This document shows, piece after piece, positions 4,751 through 7,763 of a DNA stretch of 7,763 bases. The stretch lies in assembly GCA_046704445.1 (NCBI GenBank), contig JBJKRW010000089.1:1-7763 (forward strand), in the 5' to 3' direction. Each line of letters begins with the position of its first letter. Position 1 is the first letter of the stretch. This DNA comes from JBJKRW01 sp046704445 (GTDB lineage: Bacteria; Patescibacteriota; Microgenomatia; UBA1406; GWC2-37-13). The notes below the pieces were generated by a model. It was not told the DNA's origin, did no database searches, and saw nothing but the letters and a program-made list of their open reading frames with translations. The position numbers were made by a program, and so were the translations under genes.

Positions 4751-7291
4751 TTAGATGAATGTCGCGGATACGACTTTGTCCTGTTTTTCCGAAAAGCGCA
4801 TCAGTATCACTCCTTTTGCGGTTCTTGATCTGGAGGGAATGGATTCAAGCGGAATCTTGACCACCTGGCCGTGCGTGCTGGTGATGATGATGGTCGTGTC
4901 TTCGGGCTGGATGATCTTTGCCAGGGCGATTGAACCGAATTTCTGATCGACCGATGCGATTTTGACGCCTTTTCCTCCCCGATGCTGACCTTTGAAATTG
5001 GACAGTTTGGTTTTTTTCCCTATCCCCTTTTCTCCCATGACGAGAATGTCTTTTTTAAACTCCTGATCATTGAATACGTCTGCGGCAACAACTCTTGTGT
5101 TGGGTTCGAGTTCCATACCCTTGACGCCGATGGAAGCCCTGCCGGTCGGCCGTATTTCTTTTTCCTTAAACACGATTGCCTTTCCCGCATTCGATATAAG
5201 AATGACGTTGAGGTTGCCGTCGGTCAGCTTGACCCACAGCAGTTCGTCCTTGGACTCCAGACGTATGGCTATTATTCCGTTGGATCTGATATTGGCATAA
5301 TCCTTGAACGGAGTTTTTTTTACGGTGCCCAGTTTGGTGGACATGACGATAAAGAGTTTGTCTATTTTTTCGAGCATCTCGTTGTTATAAGAAAGGATCG
5401 AAGTGATGATTTCGTCGGGCCGGAGCGGGATCAGGTTGACGATCGCTTTTCCCTTTGACGTGCGTGAGCCTTGAGGTACATCCCACACTCTTGACTGGAA
5501 TACTCTTCCCTGGTTACTGAAATACAGCATATAGTCGTGGGTCATGGCGGTAGTGATGTAGTATACGTTGTCGGTATCCTTGGTTTCGATTCCGGACACG
5601 CCTTTTCCTCCCCTATGCTGGACTTTGAAGGTTTCGCGAGGAACCTGTTTGATGTATCCTTCCTTGGTCAGGACGACGATAACCTCTTTGTTTTCGATGA
5701 GCTGTTCATCGGTGATTTCGCCGGGTTTGCTTTTGATGATCTGGGTTTTCCGATCGTCCCCGTATTTTTGCTTGAGATACAGAAGTTCGTCTTTGATGAC
5801 TTTGAGGATTTTGAAAATATCCTTGAGGAGCGATTCAAGGTATTGGATGGTTTCCTTGAGCATGGCGAGCTCATCTTCTATTTTGTCTCTTTCGAGTCCG
5901 GTGAGCCGTTTCAACTGCATGTCCAGAATTGCCTGGGCCTGAATTTCGGAAAGTCCGAACTTTTTCTGCAGTGACTGTTTTGCGGTGGGTTCGTCCTTTG
6001 ATTTTTTGATGACCTCGATGACTTCGTCGATGTGGTCGAGCGCAATAAGGTACCCTTCGAGAATATGGGCGCGGGCTTTGGCCTGTGCGAGTTCGTATTC
6101 GGAGCGCTTCATGACGACTTCGGCTCTGTGTCTGAGGTATATTTCAAGAACCGATTTCAGAGAAAGGGTTTGCGGGACTCCCTCTACGAGACAGACCATG
6201 TTCATGGGGAATGTGGTTTGGAGTTCGGTGTATTTGAAAAGGTTGTTGAGTACTTTTTTATATGACGCGTCTCGTTTGAGTTCTATGACGATCCGGATTC
6301 CGTCGCGGTCCGATTCGTCGCGGAGGTCGGAAACTCCGACGATTTTTTTGTCCATGACGAGCCTGGCGATTTTTTCCACGAGATTTGCCTTGTTGACCTG
6401 ATAAGGAATTTCATTGACGATAATCGCCATTTTTCCTTTTCCCATGTCTTCGTCATCGACTTTTGACCTAACCATTATGGATCCTCTTCCTGTTGTGTAG
6501 GCCTGTTTTATATCGTTTGCACCGTAGATAATGCCGCCGGTCGGAAAATCCGGGCCCTTGATGTATTGAAGAAGATCGTCAATGGTGACGTTGAACTGCA
6601 AGAGTTTGGGATCGGGTTTGACCGAAGCGGTTGTTTTGGTTTTTGCGGATTTTGCCTTTTCTTCCGGCTGCTGCGGTTTTGCGATCTGAGCTTTTTCCGT
6701 CATAAACACAAGGGCGTCCACGATTTCGGTGAGATTGTGGGTAGGAATTTTTGTGGCCATGCCGACCGCAATTCCTTCCGCACCCATAAGCAGAAGATTC
6801 GGGAGCTTTGCGGGAAGGTACACGGGTTCTTTGAGTGTTCCGTCAAAGTTGTCGATAAACTGAACCGTCTGCTTTTCGATATCGGCAAGCATTTCGTCGG
6901 AAATTTTCGCTAGTTTTGCTTCGGTATAACGCATGGCAGCCGGAGGGTCTCCGTCGACCGATCCGAAATTTCCCTGGCCTTTGATGAGCGTGTAGCGCAT
7001 GGAAAAAGTCTGCGCCAGACGGGCCATTGCTTCATATACGGGAACGTCGCCGTGAGGGTGGTATTTTCCCAAAACCTCCCCGACTACTTTTGCGGATTTC
7101 GAATAGTGCGCGCTTGAGCCAAGGCCCAACTTGTACATCGCATAGAGGATTCTTCTGTGGACCGGTTTCAGGCCGTCTCTGACATCGGGAAGTGCACGTT
7201 GCACGATGACTGACATGGCATAATCGAGATATGCGCGTTTCATTTCGCTCGTGATTTCGGTATTCAATATGTTTTGTTTCTGATCCGTCAT
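4751..7291 (-). CDS. gyrA: DNA gyrase subunit A
   Basis: 846 residues, complete. GyrA forms the A2B2 gyrase with GyrB, cutting and passing DNA to introduce negative supercoils. The breakage-reunion domain holds the catalytic Tyr122 (AAMRYTEAKL), HPHGD at 78-82 and GQGNFGSVDGD (105-115), with the same residue numbers as E. coli through this part. A coiled-coil tower follows (about 370-500). The C-terminal beta-pinwheel starts with the GyrA box QHRGGKG at 558-564, which marks gyrase rather than topoisomerase IV ParC. An identical QHRGGKG recurs at 769-775. Oddities: a Lys/Ala/Pro-rich insert at about 200-229, V83-P84 and E87 in the quinolone-contact region in place of the usual Ser-Ala and Asp, and no acidic C-terminal tail. 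The ATG at 7291 has no ribosome binding site but has a promoter 9 nt upstream. gyrB is not in the window. Confidence 0.97.
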   Translation of the reverse strand: MTDQKQNILNTEITSEMKRAYLDYAMSVIVQRALPDVRDGLKPVHRRILYAMYKLGLGSSAHYSKSAKVVGEVLGKYHPHGDVPVYEAMARLAQTFSMRYTLIKGQGNFGSVDGDPPAAMRYTEAKLAKISDEMLADIEKQTVQFIDNFDGTLKEPVYLPAKLPNLLLMGAEGIAVGMATKIPTHNLTEIVDALVFMTEKAQIAKPQQPEEKAKSAKTKTTASVKPDPKLLQFNVTIDDLLQYIKGPDFPTGGIIYGANDIKQAYTTGRGSIMVRSKVDDEDMGKGKMAIIVNEIPYQVNKANLVEKIARLVMDKKIVGVSDLRDESDRDGIRIVIELKRDASYKKVLNNLFKYTELQTTFPMNMVCLVEGVPQTLSLKSVLEIYLRHRAEVVMKRSEYELAQAKARAHILEGYLIALDHIDEVIEVIKKSKDEPTAKQSLQKKFGLSEIQAQAILDMQLKRLTGLERDKIEDELAMLKETIQYLESLLKDIFKILKVIKDELLYLKQKYGDDRKTQIIKSKPGEITDEQLIENKEVIVVLTKEGYIKQVPRETFKVQHRGGKGVSGIETKDTDNVYYITTAMTHDYMLYFSNQGRVFQSRVWDVPQGSRTSKGKAIVNLIPLRPDEIITSILSYNNEMLEKIDKLFIVMSTKLGTVKKTPFKDYANIRSNGIIAIRLESKDELLWVKLTDGNLNVILISNAGKAIVFKEKEIRPTGRASIGVKGMELEPNTRVVAADVFNDQEFKKDILVMGEKGIGKKTKLSNFKGQHRGGKGVKIASVDQKFGSIALAKIIQPEDTTIIITSTHGQVVKIPLESIPSRSRTAKGVILMRFSEKQDKVVSATFI

Positions 7292-7297
7292 GCTTAT

Positions 7298-7335
7298 AAG
7301 TTTATAAAGTTATAAAGTTCGTAAAGACAAAAGTT
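7298..7335. repeat. Short AT-rich tandem motif (AAGTT) in the gyrA promoter region
   Basis: On the plus strand AAGTT starts at 7298, 7307, 7315 and 7331, with an imperfect copy (AAGAC) at 7324, so steps are 9, 8, 9 and 7 nt. The spacers are TATA-like. Small palindromes CTTATAAG (7293-7300) and TTTATAAA (7301-7308) are included. It covers the whole proposed gyrA promoter. Confidence 0.55.
7301..7330 (-). promoter_or_regulatory. Candidate gyrA promoter
   Basis: On the minus strand TTGTCT (7325-7330, 4 of 6 match) and TATAAA (7301-7306, 5 of 6) are 18 bp apart. Nine nt separate the -10 from the ATG, so the mRNA would be nearly leaderless. The AT-rich repeats offer other -10-like hexamers, so the exact box is uncertain. 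Confidence 0.45.
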
Positions 7336-7391
7336 ATAAGGCTTGTATCCTTTATTAACTTTACAAATTTTACGGACTCTTGTGACTTTGA

Positions 7392-7763
7392 TTATTTCAT
7401 CGCTTTTTTAATCGCTTCTTCCGCGTTTTTTTTCGGTAAAAAGTTTTTTGTTTTTACCCATTTATTAGGCTCAAGTTCTTTGTAATGATTGAAAAAATGC
7501 TGGATTTTTTTCTTGGTCGTTTCGTCGATGTCGCCGATATCCTGAATCTGGGAATAAAACGGATCGACTTTTTTCGTGGGAACCGCAATGATTTTTGTGT
7601 CGATCCCCTCTTCGTCCTCCATTTCAAGCATGCCGATCGGGCGGGCCGGAATAATGGTTCCGGGCGCAACCTGATAAGTCGCGATTACAAGTACGTCAAT
7701 TGGATCGCCGTCCTCCGCATGGGTTTTGGGAACAAATCCGTAATTGAACGGATAGAACATTGC
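7392..7763 (-). CDS. ppa: Inorganic pyrophosphatase, family I, 3' part (N-terminus outside window)
   Basis: A soluble Mg-dependent enzyme hydrolysing pyrophosphate to two phosphates, which pulls biosynthetic reactions forward. The visible 123 residues begin inside the protein: the frame is open to the window edge (Ala before MFYPFNYGF), and family comparison suggests about 45-55 residues are missing. So the first visible Met is not the start. Motifs: FYPFNYGFVP, DGDPIDVLV (matching E. coli Asp65 and Asp70), the DEEGIDTKIIAVP segment (matching Asp97 and Asp102) and HFFNHYKELE (matching Tyr141 and Lys142). All metal- and phosphate-binding residues in the visible part are kept. The C-terminus is Lys-rich (AEEAIKKAMK). 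It lies upstream of gyrA on the same strand, 100 nt away, with no clear terminator between, so readthrough into gyrA is possible. Confidence 0.95.
   Translation of the reverse strand, partial: AMFYPFNYGFVPKTHAEDGDPIDVLVIATYQVAPGTIIPARPIGMLEMEDEEGIDTKIIAVPTKKVDPFYSQIQDIGDIDETTKKKIQHFFNHYKELEPNKWVKTKNFLPKKNAEEAIKKAMK

Noticed and set aside
4982..5974. Two plus-strand open frames of 158 and 145 codons (4982-5458, 5537-5974)
   Set aside because: Both are antisense to the conserved gyrA coding region; the Phe/Asp/Gly-rich translations are typical of reverse-strand frames.

Overview
The window looks like chromosomal DNA from a streamlined bacterium, most likely a member of the Candidate Phyla Radiation (Patescibacteria), with Microgenomates as the best guess. 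This is inference from protein style. FolD carries a GRGITGGKP nucleotide-loop motif and an enlarged linker, MiaA has an extra loop followed by a YFSSYNY segment, and GyrA has its CTD box as QHRGGKG. Starts generally lack good Shine-Dalgarno sequences. The standard genetic code fits all genes. No rRNA, tRNA, CRISPR array, insertion sequence or phage gene is visible.

Layout, left to right. Positions 1-77 are AT-rich and hold nothing I can name. Positions 78-3813 form a minus-strand block, transcribed right to left: folD (folate one-carbon enzyme), miaA (tRNA A37 prenyltransferase; ATGA overlap with folD), and a polytopic O-antigen ligase/polymerase-like membrane protein (start at or just after the miaA stop). 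That protein is followed by a TPR reading frame in exactly the same frame, separated only by one TAA codon and 12 sense codons. I read the last two as one ligase-TPR gene interrupted by a stop codon.

Positions 3814-3911 are a divergent promoter region. It holds an extended -10 element for folD and a perfect TTGACA-N17-TATAAT promoter for a plus-strand gene of unknown function (3912-4676). A short convergent intergenic region (4677-4750) with a hairpin separates that gene from gyrA (minus strand, 4751-7291). Upstream of gyrA is an AT-rich repetitive promoter region, then the 3' part of an inorganic pyrophosphatase gene (minus strand), cut by the right window edge.

Most genes are housekeeping: one-carbon metabolism, tRNA modification, DNA supercoiling and pyrophosphate removal. 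The ligase-like protein concerns the cell envelope. The most interesting features are the in-frame stop in the ligase-TPR gene, an 11-bp-arm palindrome inserted in frame inside miaA, the unrecognised plus-strand gene with its consensus promoter, and a repeated geometry in which -10 boxes lie only 8-9 nt before the ATG. That spacing suggests leaderless or nearly leaderless mRNAs.
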